Shown here piece after piece: positions 9,549 through 18,801 of a stretch of 64,000 nucleotides of DNA. Made by a program: the position numbers and the translations under genes. Numbering within the stretch: position 1 is the first letter of the stretch; each line of letters begins with the position of its first letter. The notes under the pieces were generated by a model. The model made no database searches. It was not told the origin of the DNA and was given only the letters and a program-made list of their open reading frames with translations. The DNA is from Lentilactobacillus diolivorans DSM 14421 (lineage in GTDB: Bacteria > Bacillota > Bacilli > Lactobacillales > Lactobacillaceae): assembly GCF_001434255.1 (NCBI RefSeq), contig NZ_AZEY01000066.1, forward strand, positions 1-64,000, written 5' to 3'.

Positions 9549-12500
9549 CGGTTAAATCACTCAAGCCATCAACAAATTGTTTAGCCGAGTCCTTGGCATT
9601 TTGAAGTGCTTGGGCCGAACTGGTCTGGCTGTTGGCTTTATTGATATCATTTTGAGCAGTTGCCTGATTCAAAACATTTTGCACATCGCTGGCATTTGAA
9701 GCACTGTCAACCGCTTTCTTGAAGGCATCCTTTTGAGATTGACTCAAATCGGTCATCGAGTCAATGGCTGTCTTGGCAGCGGTTTTGGCATCATTCAAAG
9801 CAGATGTCGATGTGTCGGTCTTTGCCTTTTCAATGGCATCTTGGGCAGTTGCACTATTCACAATTTGAGCGATCTGATCAGTTGATGTGGCTGCATTAAC
9901 CTTATTCTTGAAATCAGTTCTTTGACTACCAGACAAGTTGGTTAAAGCATCGATCTTCTTAGTTGCGTCGGTTTTGGCAGTACTCAATGCATTTTGATTG
10001 GTTTCATTCTGCTTTCGGGCATCCGTCAAAACTGAATTAATATCATCAACCGTTTGAGCACTATCAACTTTACTATCGAAGGTCGATTTCTGATCTGCTG
10101 TCAAGGAAGTCATACTATCAATGGCTGCTTTGGCTGCGGTTTTGGCATTGGCAAGTTCCGTCTGGTCCTTTTCAGCCTTCGCAAGCGCATTGGTAGCTTC
10201 GGCATCCTTCAAAGCTGCATTGATTTCATCGGTCGTCGTTGCCGCATCAATCTTTGCATTAGCCGCCGACTTTTGATCCGAAGTTAAATCACTTAAATTA
10301 TTAACTGTTTGTTTAGCAGCATCCTTAGCAGCCTGCAAAGCGGCAGCTGTCTTATCAGAAGCGGCTTTATTTAAAGCATCCTGAGTTTTGGCATTATCCA
10401 AAGCTGTTTGAACATCATTAACTGTCTTGGCAGCGTCAATTGCTTTTTCAGCAGCTGTCTTTTGTGCATCGGTCAAGTTCTGCATGCTATCAACAGCCGA
10501 CTTGGCAGCATCCTTGGCAGTTTGTAATGCCTTGGCAGTTGCGTTGGTATTAGCTTCATTGATCGCATTTTGTGCTTTGGCTTGATCCAGAGCAGCCTGA
10601 ACACCGGCAGCATCAGTGGCACTCTTAACAGCATCTTCATAGGAAGTCTTTTGATCCGCTGTTAAGCTTGTCAAGCCATCAATTGCCTTGGTTGCGGCAT
10701 CTTTTGCCGCCTGCAAAGCGCTCTTATCATTAGCAGCCTTATTGATGGCATCCTGTGCCTGGGCATTAGCCAGTGCCTGATTGATTTCATCAGTAGTGGT
10801 TGCCGCATTAATGTCATCGGTTGCCTGTTTCTTTTGAGTTGTTGACAAATCGGTCAATTTATCAAGCTCGGCAAGCGCCGTCTTCTTAGCCGCTGCGAGA
10901 GTCGATGCACTTTCATTATCTTTTGCTACAGCAGCATCGATGATCTTTTGAATGCCATCACCTGTTGTTTGCTGATCAACCTGTTTCTCGTAATCCGTCT
11001 TTTGACTGTCAGTCAAGTGGGTCAAGTTGTCAATCACTTTCTTGGCTGAAGCCTTTGCAGTTGCTAATGCCTGGGCATCGGCAGCATCCTGATTGGCCTT
11101 GGCAATATCATTAGCAGCCTGGGCTTTATCCAAAATTGTTTGAATCTCGGATGCGCTCGTAGCTGCGGTTACCGCTTTGGTGTAACTATCCTTTTGATCG
11201 GAAGTCAGGTAAGGCAGTTTGCTGATCGTATCCTTGGCAGCTGTCTTGGCCTTATCCAAATTGGAAGCACTTGGGTTCTTGTTTTGTGCGTTTAAAGCAG
11301 CTTGAGCTTCGGCAGCACTGATAACGGCATTGATTTCATCCAAGCTGGTCGAATTGTCAACCTTCTTGTCAAAATCTGCTTTTTCAGACGTCGATAAATC
11401 ACTTAGAGCATCAATAATCTTCTTTGCAGAAGCCTTTTGATCTGAAAGTTCACCTGCAGCGGCACTATCAGCATCCTTTGCCTTACTGATAATACCCGGC
11501 AGATCACTTGCCTTGGTTACTGCATCGATTTGATTGTCATAATCTTGCTTTTGAGCGGCACTCAAATGTTGCAACGCCGCAATGGCAGCCTTGGCAGCTG
11601 CCTTGGCGTTTGCCAAAGCCTGAGCTGACGAGTCTGCGTTTGCTTTATTAATTGCATCTTGAGCCTGTGCTTGTGACAAAGCCGTAACAACCCCGGCTGC
11701 ATCAGTCGCTTTGTCAACCGCATCTTTAAATGTTGTCTTTTCTGCGTCACTTAAGTTTGGTAATTTGTCAATGGCAGTTTCAGCAGCTGTCTTGGCAGCT
11801 TGAAGTGAGCTGGCTGATTGATCCTTGGCAGCTTTGTTCACAGCATCTTGAGCTTGTGCATTTGAAACAGCACTGTCAATTTCAGCTTGAGTCGTTGCTG
11901 CACTAACTTGTGATAAGAAGTCGGCTTTTTCAGTGCTGGTTAGGTCGGCTAAAGCATTGATTGTGCTGTTAGCCTTGGTCTTAGCATCGGCAAGTGCTGC
12001 TTTGGCTTTATCATTGGCAGCGATGGCAGCATTCAAAGCATCTTGAACACCGGTACCATCAGTTGCGGCGTTAATCTGGCTCTTAAATGTCGTCTTTTCT
12101 GTAGTCGACAAGTACGGCAAACTATCAACGGCACTCTCCGCACTGGCTTTGGCGGCATCAAGCGCTGCCTGATCATCTTTATCCTTATTGGCTTTTTCAA
12201 TCGCATTTTGAGCCGTAGCCTGATCAACAATATTTTGAATTGTCGGAATATCAGTTGCCTTGTTAACGGCATCAGTATAAGCAGATTGCTGGGTTGATGA
12301 TAAATAAGTCAACCCGCCAATAGCTGTGTTAGCGGCATCTTTAGCAGCTTGTAGTGAATTATCAGCAGCGGCTTTGTTCAAATCGTTTTGAGCCTGGGCT
12401 GCTTTTACAACCGCATTGATTTCATCGGTGGTCGTTGCAGCCGTAACCTGATTATCAAACGTTGTCTGTTGAGCGGTTGTTAAGTATTTCAGGTTTCCAA

Positions 12501-13782
12501 TCGTTGTCTTAGCAGCTGTCCTGGCATCATCCAATTTATGATTGTTGGTATTGTCCAGGGTAACAGCATCGTCGTAGGCACTCTTAACACCATCGACACT
12601 GGTTGCAGCATCAACCGCGTCATCGGTTGCCTTCTTTTCGGTATCCGACAAATAGGTTAATCCACTGATTTGAGTTTTGGCGTATTCCTTTGCTTTATCA
12701 ACTGACTGGAAGTTGTATTCCTGAAGATCAACGCCAAAGTTGTTAACGTTGTCAGCACCGGTTGTACCAGTAAATGATAGATACAAGCCATTCTGTTTAT
12801 CAGTCCCACTTAAAGTTCGCGTCCATATGGTCGTATTCGTTGCACCAGTATTTTTATATAATGCTTGTGGACCGAGTAACTTCAAAAGATTGGCGCCATA
12901 ATTATTATCAGCAACCGTAATCGTTAATTGGCTCTGTGAGGCATTGTAGTTAATCACAAACGGATGAGCTTTACCATCCATTAGGTCTGGATTCATTGAA
13001 ACAACTTGGGCACTTGGATCCTTAGATGAGGCATCCAGTGGATTCAAATCGTTGTCAATCCGGGCGTTTGAATTCAAAGTCCCGTTATCATCAGTTGTCC
13101 GCCATGAAACAACGCCTTGAGGATTTCCGGATATGATAGGTAATGTTTGATTTTGGAAATCACCATACATCGCATCACTATTGTAGTGTTCATCAAAAAC
13201 CAAGCCGAACGCATTCTCCAAGCCGTCCATTCCAAGCAAACCACTTGTTGAAGAACCGGCTTTTAAATCGGTACGGGGATCTGTTCGGCTAAAGAGAATG
13301 TTAAACGCATCCCCACCATCAGTCGAGTTAGAACCAAGATACAAATTGCCATGAAAAGTAAAGTCACGGCTGAAGTCCAATCGATACTTCGATGTTGAAT
13401 AACCAATTGAACTCTTTTGACCGGTTGTCAGTATCGAATAACCATTACCATTCGGTTGAGTCACTTGCGATGAAGTTGACCATTGACCGTTAATCGCAAT
13501 TTGATTGACAAAGTTTTGACTAACATTTGAATTACTAATGAACGAAGAACCATTTTGAGCAGTTGCAACCTTATCCCAATCGATATTATCAGTTACATCG
13601 TTGGTGGCAGCAAAAGCTGAAATTTGATTCAACGAATTATTGGATCCGGGAAGATTAACAGCAGCAAATGATGTTGTTGCAACCGCCCCAGAAAGTAACA
13701 GAGCTAACGCAAATTTTCGCGCGGTTGCGTTTGAACGCAACTTATTGCGCTTATTGCGCTTGTTCTTTATTTTCTTTGACAT
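9466..13782 (-). CDS. Giant surface adhesin, N-terminal part: signal peptide, L-type lectin-like domain, GA/FIVAR-like repeats (frameshifted end)
   Basis: The frame could begin at 13836, but ATG 13782 (MSKKIKNKRNKRNK) follows GGGGG by eight bases and starts a long, very basic signal peptide with hydrophobic core FALALLLSGAVATTSFAA. Residues of about 55-365 form an L-type (legume-like) lectin-like domain: GGDAFNILFS, LLGMDGLENAFGLVFDEHYN, VVSWRTTDDNG, AHPFVINYN. About 18 repeats of roughly 63 residues follow. They resemble GA or FIVAR three-helix modules of Gram-positive adhesins (LTxxQKxxFxxxVDxATxxxxVQ). Translation ends at DIQDAVRSG, where a +1 shift interrupts the last repeat. The next frame continues the unit perfectly. 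As written, the product is secreted but lacks the wall-binding C-terminus. Confidence 0.88.
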   Translation of the reverse strand: MSKKIKNKRNKRNKLRSNATARKFALALLLSGAVATTSFAAVNLPGSNNSLNQISAFAATNDVTDNIDWDKVATAQNGSSFISNSNVSQNFVNQIAINGQWSTSSQVTQPNGNGYSILTTGQKSSIGYSTSKYRLDFSRDFTFHGNLYLGSNSTDGGDAFNILFSRTDPRTDLKAGSSTSGLLGMDGLENAFGLVFDEHYNSDAMYGDFQNQTLPIISGNPQGVVSWRTTDDNGTLNSNARIDNDLNPLDASSKDPSAQVVSMNPDLMDGKAHPFVINYNASQSQLTITVADNNYGANLLKLLGPQALYKNTGATNTTIWTRTLSGTDKQNGLYLSFTGTTGADNVNNFGVDLQEYNFQSVDKAKEYAKTQISGLTYLSDTEKKATDDAVDAATSVDGVKSAYDDAVTLDNTNNHKLDDARTAAKTTIGNLKYLTTAQQTTFDNQVTAATTTDEINAVVKAAQAQNDLNKAAADNSLQAAKDAANTAIGGLTYLSSTQQSAYTDAVNKATDIPTIQNIVDQATAQNAIEKANKDKDDQAALDAAKASAESAVDSLPYLSTTEKTTFKSQINAATDGTGVQDALNAAIAANDKAKAALADAKTKANSTINALADLTSTEKADFLSQVSAATTQAEIDSAVSNAQAQDAVNKAAKDQSASSLQAAKTAAETAIDKLPNLSDAEKTTFKDAVDKATDAAGVVTALSQAQAQDAINKANADSSAQALANAKAAAKAAIAALQHLSAAQKQDYDNQIDAVTKASDLPGIISKAKDADSAAAGELSDQKASAKKIIDALSDLSTSEKADFDKKVDNSTSLDEINAVISAAEAQAALNAQNKNPSASNLDKAKTAAKDTISKLPYLTSDQKDSYTKAVTAATSASEIQTILDKAQAANDIAKANQDAADAQALATAKASAKKVIDNLTHLTDSQKTDYEKQVDQQTTGDGIQKIIDAAVAKDNESASTLAAAKKTALAELDKLTDLSTTQKKQATDDINAATTTDEINQALANAQAQDAINKAANDKSALQAAKDAATKAIDGLTSLTADQKTSYEDAVKSATDAAGVQAALDQAKAQNAINEANTNATAKALQTAKDAAKSAVDSMQNLTDAQKTAAEKAIDAAKTVNDVQTALDNAKTQDALNKAASDKTAAALQAAKDAAKQTVNNLSDLTSDQKSAANAKIDAATTTDEINAALKDAEATNALAKAEKDQTELANAKTAAKAAIDSMTSLTADQKSTFDSKVDSAQTVDDINSVLTDARKQNETNQNALSTAKTDATKKIDALTNLSGSQRTDFKNKVNAATSTDQIAQIVNSATAQDAIEKAKTDTSTSALNDAKTAAKTAIDSMTDLSQSQKDAFKKAVDSASNASDVQNVLNQATAQNDINKANSQTSSAQALQNAKDSAKQFVDGLSDLTDAQKSAYEKAIDSAKNVSDIQDAVRSG
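9470..9480 (-). other. Frameshift site in the adhesin gene (tandem CCTGA)
   Basis: The plus strand reads GCCTGACCTGACAGCATC. Other repeats of this gene have one base fewer at this point, equivalent to codons for A-V-N-Q-A-K. The extra base comes with a 5-base tandem duplication (CCTGA CCTGA). Restoring one base joins DIQDAV to QAKAQNDINKA and gives a protein of about 3,000 residues. Confidence 0.85.
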
Positions 13783-13911
13783 TCGTTTTTCCCCCAATTT
13801 AAATTTTTGTTCCGAAAAAATCTTAAATTTAACCAATTAACCTATTCCAAAAAGTAAATCCTATCAAAATCAGATTCTCCTAAATATTTCATACTGATTT
13901 ATATTACGAAT

Positions 13912-14919
13912 TTACTTACTGGTTTGATCATTTGATGCGTATGCCAAGTTGTAAGCACCTGAAAGTGTAACGGCAAATCGGTTTGCCCGGGTGCCACCAG
14001 TAACACCGGCAAATGAAAGATATAAGCCATTTGCTTTGTCGGCAGCACTAATCGTCCGAGTCCAAGTTGAACTGCTTGTCGCACCTGTATTGCTGTAAAC
14101 AAGTTGTTGACTGCGTCCCAATGCTGCAGAATATGCATTGTCGGCAACACTAATCGATACTGTGCTGGTTGATGCATTGTAATTAATCGTAAATGGATGA
14201 GCATTACCATCAATCATTTGTGGATTCATCGAAACAACTTGAGCATCCGGATCCTGTGACTTGGCCGAAGCAAACGCAAGACCATTATCAATTCGGGCAT
14301 TCGAATTCAAATCGCCATTATCGTTGGTTGTTCGCCACGAAACAACAGGATCAGTTCGATCCAGTTGCCAGAATTGCCGATTTTGGAAATCGCCATAAAC
14401 ACTGTCGCTGTTGTAATGTTCATCAAATACCAATCCAAATGAATTTGACAAGCCATCCATTCCCAGGAAGCCACCCGTTGATGATGCAATCTTAAGGGCT
14501 TTAGCAGGATTTTCATGACTGAACAAAATATTTAAAGCATCGCCGCCATCCTGCTTGGAACCAAAATACAAATTCCCGCTGACGGTGAAGTCATGATTAA
14601 AATCAAGTTTACTTAATGAAGTAACGTAACCATATTGATTAGTTTGGCCCTGAGTCAACGATGCATACCCATTCGCGTTTAATTGTGAATCACCGGTACT
14701 GGTTGATGTTGAGAAGTATTGATATGGTTCAGTTGGTACTTGCGTTTGAGTTGAATCGGCGTGAGCAATCCTCGTCGTCAAGGGATTTGCAACTAACATC
14801 CCATTGTAACTTGACACAGTTGTAAAAGACCCCAATGCTGCTGAAAATAGAACGACGGCTGCTAGTTTACCTATATGTAGTTTCCGTCGCTTATCTGATA
14901 ATTTTGTAATGTTTTTCAA
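13912..14919 (-). CDS. Secreted L-type lectin-like protein
   Basis: The open frame could start at 14958, but TTG 14919 lies seven bases after AGGGGG and gives a proper signal peptide (LKNITKLSDKRRKLH, then the core AAVVLFSAALGSFTTVSS). The mature part, about 270 residues, is a single L-type lectin-like domain closely related to that of the giant adhesin: GGDALNILFSHE, GGFLGMDGLSNSFGLVFDEHYNSD, VVSWRTTNDNG, AHPFTINYN. The strong match to the neighbour implies duplication. There is no repeat region, LPXTG or DUF5776 region, so it is probably released or bound only by its sugar ligand. It lies 129 bases upstream of the giant adhesin on the same strand, with no obvious terminator between. Confidence 0.87.
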   Translation of the reverse strand: MKNITKLSDKRRKLHIGKLAAVVLFSAALGSFTTVSSYNGMLVANPLTTRIAHADSTQTQVPTEPYQYFSTSTSTGDSQLNANGYASLTQGQTNQYGYVTSLSKLDFNHDFTVSGNLYFGSKQDGGDALNILFSHENPAKALKIASSTGGFLGMDGLSNSFGLVFDEHYNSDSVYGDFQNRQFWQLDRTDPVVSWRTTNDNGDLNSNARIDNGLAFASAKSQDPDAQVVSMNPQMIDGNAHPFTINYNASTSTVSISVADNAYSAALGRSQQLVYSNTGATSSSTWTRTISAADKANGLYLSFAGVTGGTRANRFAVTLSGAYNLAYASNDQTSK

Positions 14920-15216
14920 AAAACTGCCCCCTAAATTAATCCAAATAGTGACATCCAATAGCTAAGTCATGACAATAGCGTATTAACAAATTGGTTAAGA
15001 AATGGAGTTACAATCTCCACGGGATAAGAATATCAAAAATCAATCTGCTAGAGTGGTCAAAAAAGATAAGTAAATCTTGATTATTTGCTTTTTTTAGTAA
15101 AATTTGTAGACAAAGTGTTATTGGCATGACCTTTTAGGATTATTTAAAGACACATAGTAATTATGTTTTTATGTAGAAATATCTTTTCTGTTAATATAAT
15201 CCAATTATTTCAAAAC

Positions 15217-15268
15217 AAAGGGAACATAGTTAACCATTATGTAAACTGGTAGTTAACTATGTTCCTTT
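15217..15268 (-). terminator. Terminator of the Mga-like regulator gene
   Basis: AAAGGGAACATAGTTAAC (15217-15234) pairs with GTTAACTATGTTCCTTT (15252-15268) with one bulged G. On the minus strand the stem is followed by TTTGTTTT. The rest of the 14920-15319 gap holds the upstream region of the lectin gene. It is AT-rich, and I found no other feature. Confidence 0.75.
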
Positions 15269-15319
15269 ACTAAACTTTAAAAATACAGTCTTTAAACACC
15301 TAGCCGTAAAATTCTTGTT

Positions 15320-16870
15320 CTATGACTCTTCCAAAGCTTTGTCCTGATTATTTAGACGGTTTTGGTGCTTGGTTAGGTTAAGCACATTGTCAACTTTCTT
15401 ACGTTTAATCTCACTTACCAACTTCATTAAATGAATAAAGCTTTCCATTTGAAATGGATTAAAATTAGAGACTTGAATGATTTGCTTTGTACTGAAATCA
15501 CAAGCACTAGAAAGACAAATATCAGTCGTATTCGTAATCCGATTGGAAATGTGAATATTTCCGGGTAGGATTGCTTTAATCCGCTCGCCAACGTAACCGC
15601 TGGAAGTCCGATTTTGATCCAGATCCAGGCAAATGTTAACCGAAACCAACGCTTCTTTGGGAACTGTCCCAAGCAGAATTTGAAACACCCCATAGGTAAC
15701 TTCTTGAATAAATTCGGAAGTAATATTTGGTTGAAACAATGATAATCCATAATTGGCAATCTTTTTTGCCAAAATCAATAGGTCTGGAAAGCCTTCGATC
15801 AAATTAAGTTTTGAAATCGATAATTGACCAATTGATGGGTCAAAATCACTTGACTGGATCCCGAAGTCAAAAAAGATCGGCCAATAACTCAGGCTTACCA
15901 GTCGGTTAACAATTCTAGAAATCAGCTCTTTTGACAGAAAAACATTCTTCAATAACTGTGTTCGTCGCAAAAGAAGTCCATAGTACTTTTTTCCAAGATT
16001 CAAGTAACGGGTTACTTTAGGAGAAAGAATAATTTGCTTCTCATTCAGCAAGCCTTGACTAACAAGGAAAAAGCAAAGATAAGTCATCTCCTCACGACGT
16101 CTTATTTTATCTGGAAGCCCCACAACTTTTTCATAAAAACTATCAATCACGTGCAGTTGCAGTGAATCAGGGTTTCGTAGATTTAATAGTCTTTCAAGAT
16201 TGGTATGATCATGACACTTAATTTCCATCAACTGGATTTGAAAAAAACTCGTTAGCTTAGGAATTTCATCAGGCAACAACGAAAGATTCAGGGTCATGGT
16301 TAACATACTGATAAATTTGGAAGTAATTGTTGCTAATTGTGGAAACGGATTTTCGATACCACCGAAAAAGTGGAAAAAGATATTGGTATTCTTAACCCGT
16401 TTTAAGAAATCATTTGGAATTTGAATGGCATTTGATCTTGCCAATCCACATTCCTCGATAAGAATATCATTCACATTATGACGGATTTGATAAAACTTGG
16501 CTCGACTAATAAAGTGATTGGTTAAAAATTGTTTTAGTGAAATGCTTGGGTAATTAAAGTTTTCATACAAAAATACTTGAAAGTTAATTGACTGTTTTAA
16601 TAGTTTAAGCTGCAACTCACGGAAAGCACGAATCTTAAAGGAAATTCTCAGAACTTGATGATCAACAATTTTAATAAAAAATGGTGACTGGCGATTATTT
16701 TTCAAATCAACCTGATTTAATTCATTTATTAGTTGGTGAAACTTATATTGAGTTATATTTAGATAAAGTAGACAATCTTTCACAGAAACTTTATTCATAT
16801 TATGAGCTATAAATAGCAATAACTTTAATTTCAACAAATCGTCTTTTTCAAGTAACAGAGAATACTTCAC
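15320..16870 (-). CDS. Mga-like transcriptional regulator (HTH_Mga / Mga family)
   Basis: The product has 516 residues. The N-terminus carries a DeoR/Mga-type winged helix (LKLLLFIAHNMNKVSVKDCLLYLNITQYKFHQLINEL), and a second helix-turn-helix lies around residues 110-140 (SISLKQFLTNHFISRAKFYQIRHNVNDIL). The long C-terminal half is hydrophobic and helical, as in Mga and AtxA regulators, whose later domains are PRD-like. Mga proteins control surface adhesin genes in Gram-positive cocci. This gene lies directly upstream of the two lectin-type surface genes on the same strand, separated by its own terminator. That makes it the likely activator of the locus, which is inference from position and family. 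Confidence 0.75.
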   Translation of the reverse strand: MKYSLLLEKDDLLKLKLLLFIAHNMNKVSVKDCLLYLNITQYKFHQLINELNQVDLKNNRQSPFFIKIVDHQVLRISFKIRAFRELQLKLLKQSINFQVFLYENFNYPSISLKQFLTNHFISRAKFYQIRHNVNDILIEECGLARSNAIQIPNDFLKRVKNTNIFFHFFGGIENPFPQLATITSKFISMLTMTLNLSLLPDEIPKLTSFFQIQLMEIKCHDHTNLERLLNLRNPDSLQLHVIDSFYEKVVGLPDKIRRREEMTYLCFFLVSQGLLNEKQIILSPKVTRYLNLGKKYYGLLLRRTQLLKNVFLSKELISRIVNRLVSLSYWPIFFDFGIQSSDFDPSIGQLSISKLNLIEGFPDLLILAKKIANYGLSLFQPNITSEFIQEVTYGVFQILLGTVPKEALVSVNICLDLDQNRTSSGYVGERIKAILPGNIHISNRITNTTDICLSSACDFSTKQIIQVSNFNPFQMESFIHLMKLVSEIKRKKVDNVLNLTKHQNRLNNQDKALEES

Positions 16871-17247
16871 AAACTTACCCCCTTGTCTAACTAAACAAAA
16901 TTAGCAAACTAACACCATTATTCAGTTTATGTGGCTCACTAGACATCACAACATCAGCATAGTATCTCAAGATTTGCTAAACAAGATACACTTTGGGAGA
17001 TGTGTCAAAATTTGGAATAACACTGTCAAATGCCTGATAAAACACTTTATCAGTCGCTTTAATAATGTAAAAGTCGGCTCGACAATAATATTAACTTGCG
17101 ATTTATTAAATCTTTGTATATGTTAGGAATAGAAATTGTTTGCCATCGAATACGTAACAAGAATTTTTTAGCATGATCCTATTTAGCTTTATTTTACAAA
17201 AGTAGCTATGCTTCAATGTAGTCAAGAAAGGAAGACAAAGTAATTTC
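16871..17247. other. Intergenic region between divergent Mga-like and TetR-like genes
   Basis: These 377 AT-rich bases must hold promoters for both flanking genes. A 65-codon frame at 16929-17126 has no ribosome binding site and no protein-like pattern, so it was not called. No palindrome stands out. Confidence 0.5.
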
Positions 17248-17844
17248 ATGAAATACGATCTGTCTAAGAAACCGACACTGGGGTCTCAACGCACGTTAAA
17301 ATCATTTTCTGAAGAAATGTTTGAATTAATTAAAACGAAACCGTTTGAACGGATTACCGTTCGTGAAATCTGTGCGGCATGCAATATTCCGCGAGCAACG
17401 TTTTACAATTATTTTGATGATAAATTTGATCTTCTAAAATATTGCTGGCAAGTATTAGCTACAAACATTGGCGTTGATGATATGCCTAAAATCCCAAACT
17501 CGAAGGTATTCGTTCAATATTTCGATGATGCCTACAACTTTTTTAGTGCACATTCCTCAGAAGTAGATAGTATTTTGTTGAACAATTCACTATCAAGCCA
17601 GCTTGGCGATAGTTTTGTCAATTACTTTTCCGGAACTATTCAAACAACTGTTTACAAAACGTTACGTGGTTCAATCAAGAAAATTCCACTACAGCTTTTG
17701 GCAGAACAATATAGCAATATCATTTTTGTCATTTTCAAATGGATTTTTTTGGAACAAAATCCCACCTCTAAAGAGCAAGCACATATTTATCTGAGACCAT
17801 TTTTAAATTTAGACTTAGATTCCCCACATCATGAATCATTTTAG
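17248..17844 (+). CDS. TetR-family transcriptional regulator
   Basis: This 198-residue protein has an N-terminal helix-turn-helix of TetR type: TLKSFSEEMFELIKTKPFERITVREICAACNIPRATFYNYFDDKFDLLKY. The C-terminal region is helical and hydrophobic near the end (YSNIIFVIFKWIFLE), as in the TetR_C_8/DhaS-like subgroup. AAAGGAAG lies about 13 bases before the ATG, a slightly long spacing. No co-directional neighbour is close, and the stress-protein gene lies 442 bases downstream. Target genes are unknown. Confidence 0.82.
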   Translation: MKYDLSKKPTLGSQRTLKSFSEEMFELIKTKPFERITVREICAACNIPRATFYNYFDDKFDLLKYCWQVLATNIGVDDMPKIPNSKVFVQYFDDAYNFFSAHSSEVDSILLNNSLSSQLGDSFVNYFSGTIQTTVYKTLRGSIKKIPLQLLAEQYSNIIFVIFKWIFLEQNPTSKEQAHIYLRPFLNLDLDSPHHESF

Positions 17845-18286
17845 TTGACCTAAACACAAAAAAATTGTCAGCTCTTATTTACTAAACCTTTTCTTCAAGA
17901 TCAACTAGTATTTAGAGATTTTAGGCCCTTCTATTGATCGCACAACCGTTTGGTGCCGAGTCACTAATTTAGTCGTTGTCAATCGGATTTATGAATGGAC
18001 AAGGGCGACTCAAATAACATTAATTAAAAACGATAGTCCAGGCAGATGGCCACTATCTTCTTAGTTAATAAATTTCAGGAACATAATAGCCATTTTTCGT
18101 GTGACTTACCAAGATAAAATTAGTTTTTAGAAACATCTGAATCATTCATAAATAACAGCCATTCATCATAATAGAATGATTATCATAATAAAAGAACAGA
18201 TCACAAAAATTGTATTATTCACTCTGAAAGCGCATAATTAAGTTGGATGGTTATCAATAACACTTAAATACTAAGGAGTGATTTTT
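17845..18286 (+). other. Intergenic region upstream of the universal stress gene
   Basis: No convincing gene is present. A protein-like stretch at about 17934-18060 (IDRTTVWCRV...) has neither start nor recognisable family. ATGAT T ATCAT at 18176-18186 is a perfect short palindrome inside AATGATTATCATAATA, recalling Fur/PerR-type metal or peroxide boxes. It lies about 100 bases before the stress gene. Confidence 0.4.
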
Positions 18287-18736
18287 ATGTATGAAAATAT
18301 TTTAGTTCCACTAGATGGTAGTAAGAACGCTCAAAAGGCATTATCTGTTGCCATTAAGTTAGCAAAGACCTTTTCATCAAAACTAACATTGCTTTCGGTG
18401 ATTGATAATCGTAACTTTTCTGGCAATCGATCGGTCGTCAATACGGCACCAATCGTTACCACTGATGAGATCACCGAATTATCAAAGTATTCTGATAATG
18501 TGATTAACGCCGGTTTACAAGTCGTCAAAGATAATGGCTTAGAGGCAAAAACACTTGTTAAACGTGGTTATCCAAAGTCAATTATTGCGACTGACGTTCC
18601 GACAGACGAAAATATTGACTTAATCGTCATGGGTAAATCAGGAACCGGCGCTTTGGATAGACTAATCATGGGATCGACCACTGCTTACGTTGTCCGAAAT
18701 GCTCATGTCCAAGTATTGGTTGTCAATGATGATTAA
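18287..18736 (+). CDS. Universal stress protein (UspA family)
   Basis: This 149-residue single-domain Usp starts with MYENILVPLDGSKNAQKALSVAIKLA and ends with VMGKSGTGALDRLIMGSTTAYVVRNAHVQVLVV. The G-2x-G-9x-G-S/T pattern of ATP-binding Usp proteins is intact. These cytoplasmic dimers help cells survive stress, though their biochemical role is poorly defined. AAGGAG (18273-18278) lies eight bases before ATG 18287. The frame opens further upstream only through a GTG that overlaps this ribosome binding site. The gene is monocistronic, with a hairpin at 18802-18845. Confidence 0.93.
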   Translation: MYENILVPLDGSKNAQKALSVAIKLAKTFSSKLTLLSVIDNRNFSGNRSVVNTAPIVTTDEITELSKYSDNVINAGLQVVKDNGLEAKTLVKRGYPKSIIATDVPTDENIDLIVMGKSGTGALDRLIMGSTTAYVVRNAHVQVLVVNDD

Positions 18737-18801
18737 CTGATAGGCAAATTTACCGATAAATGAGTAATCTGACCATCGCTAGACAAATCTATTGTTACAA
18801 A

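Noticed and set aside
5608-12297. Several open frames on the plus strand and in other phases inside the adhesin gene
   Set aside because: They mirror the Ala/Lys/Asp-rich repeats, have no ribosome binding sites and overlap a much better supported gene.
4764-13782. Regular repeats that could suggest a CRISPR or satellite array
   Set aside because: The roughly 190-bp periodicity is coding. The units translate into homologous protein modules, with no constant direct repeat and unique spacer pattern.
16929-17126. 65-codon frame in the Mga/TetR gap
   Set aside because: No start signal and no family resemblance. The region must contain two promoters.
18032-18057. GATAGT...ACTATC hairpin as a terminator of the TetR gene
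   Set aside because: Only a six-base stem with mismatches inside, and almost 190 bases from the stop codon.
17934-18060. Protein-like stretch resembling part of an enzyme or transposase
   Set aside because: No start, no recognisable motif and only about 40 codons, so it was left within the intergenic note.
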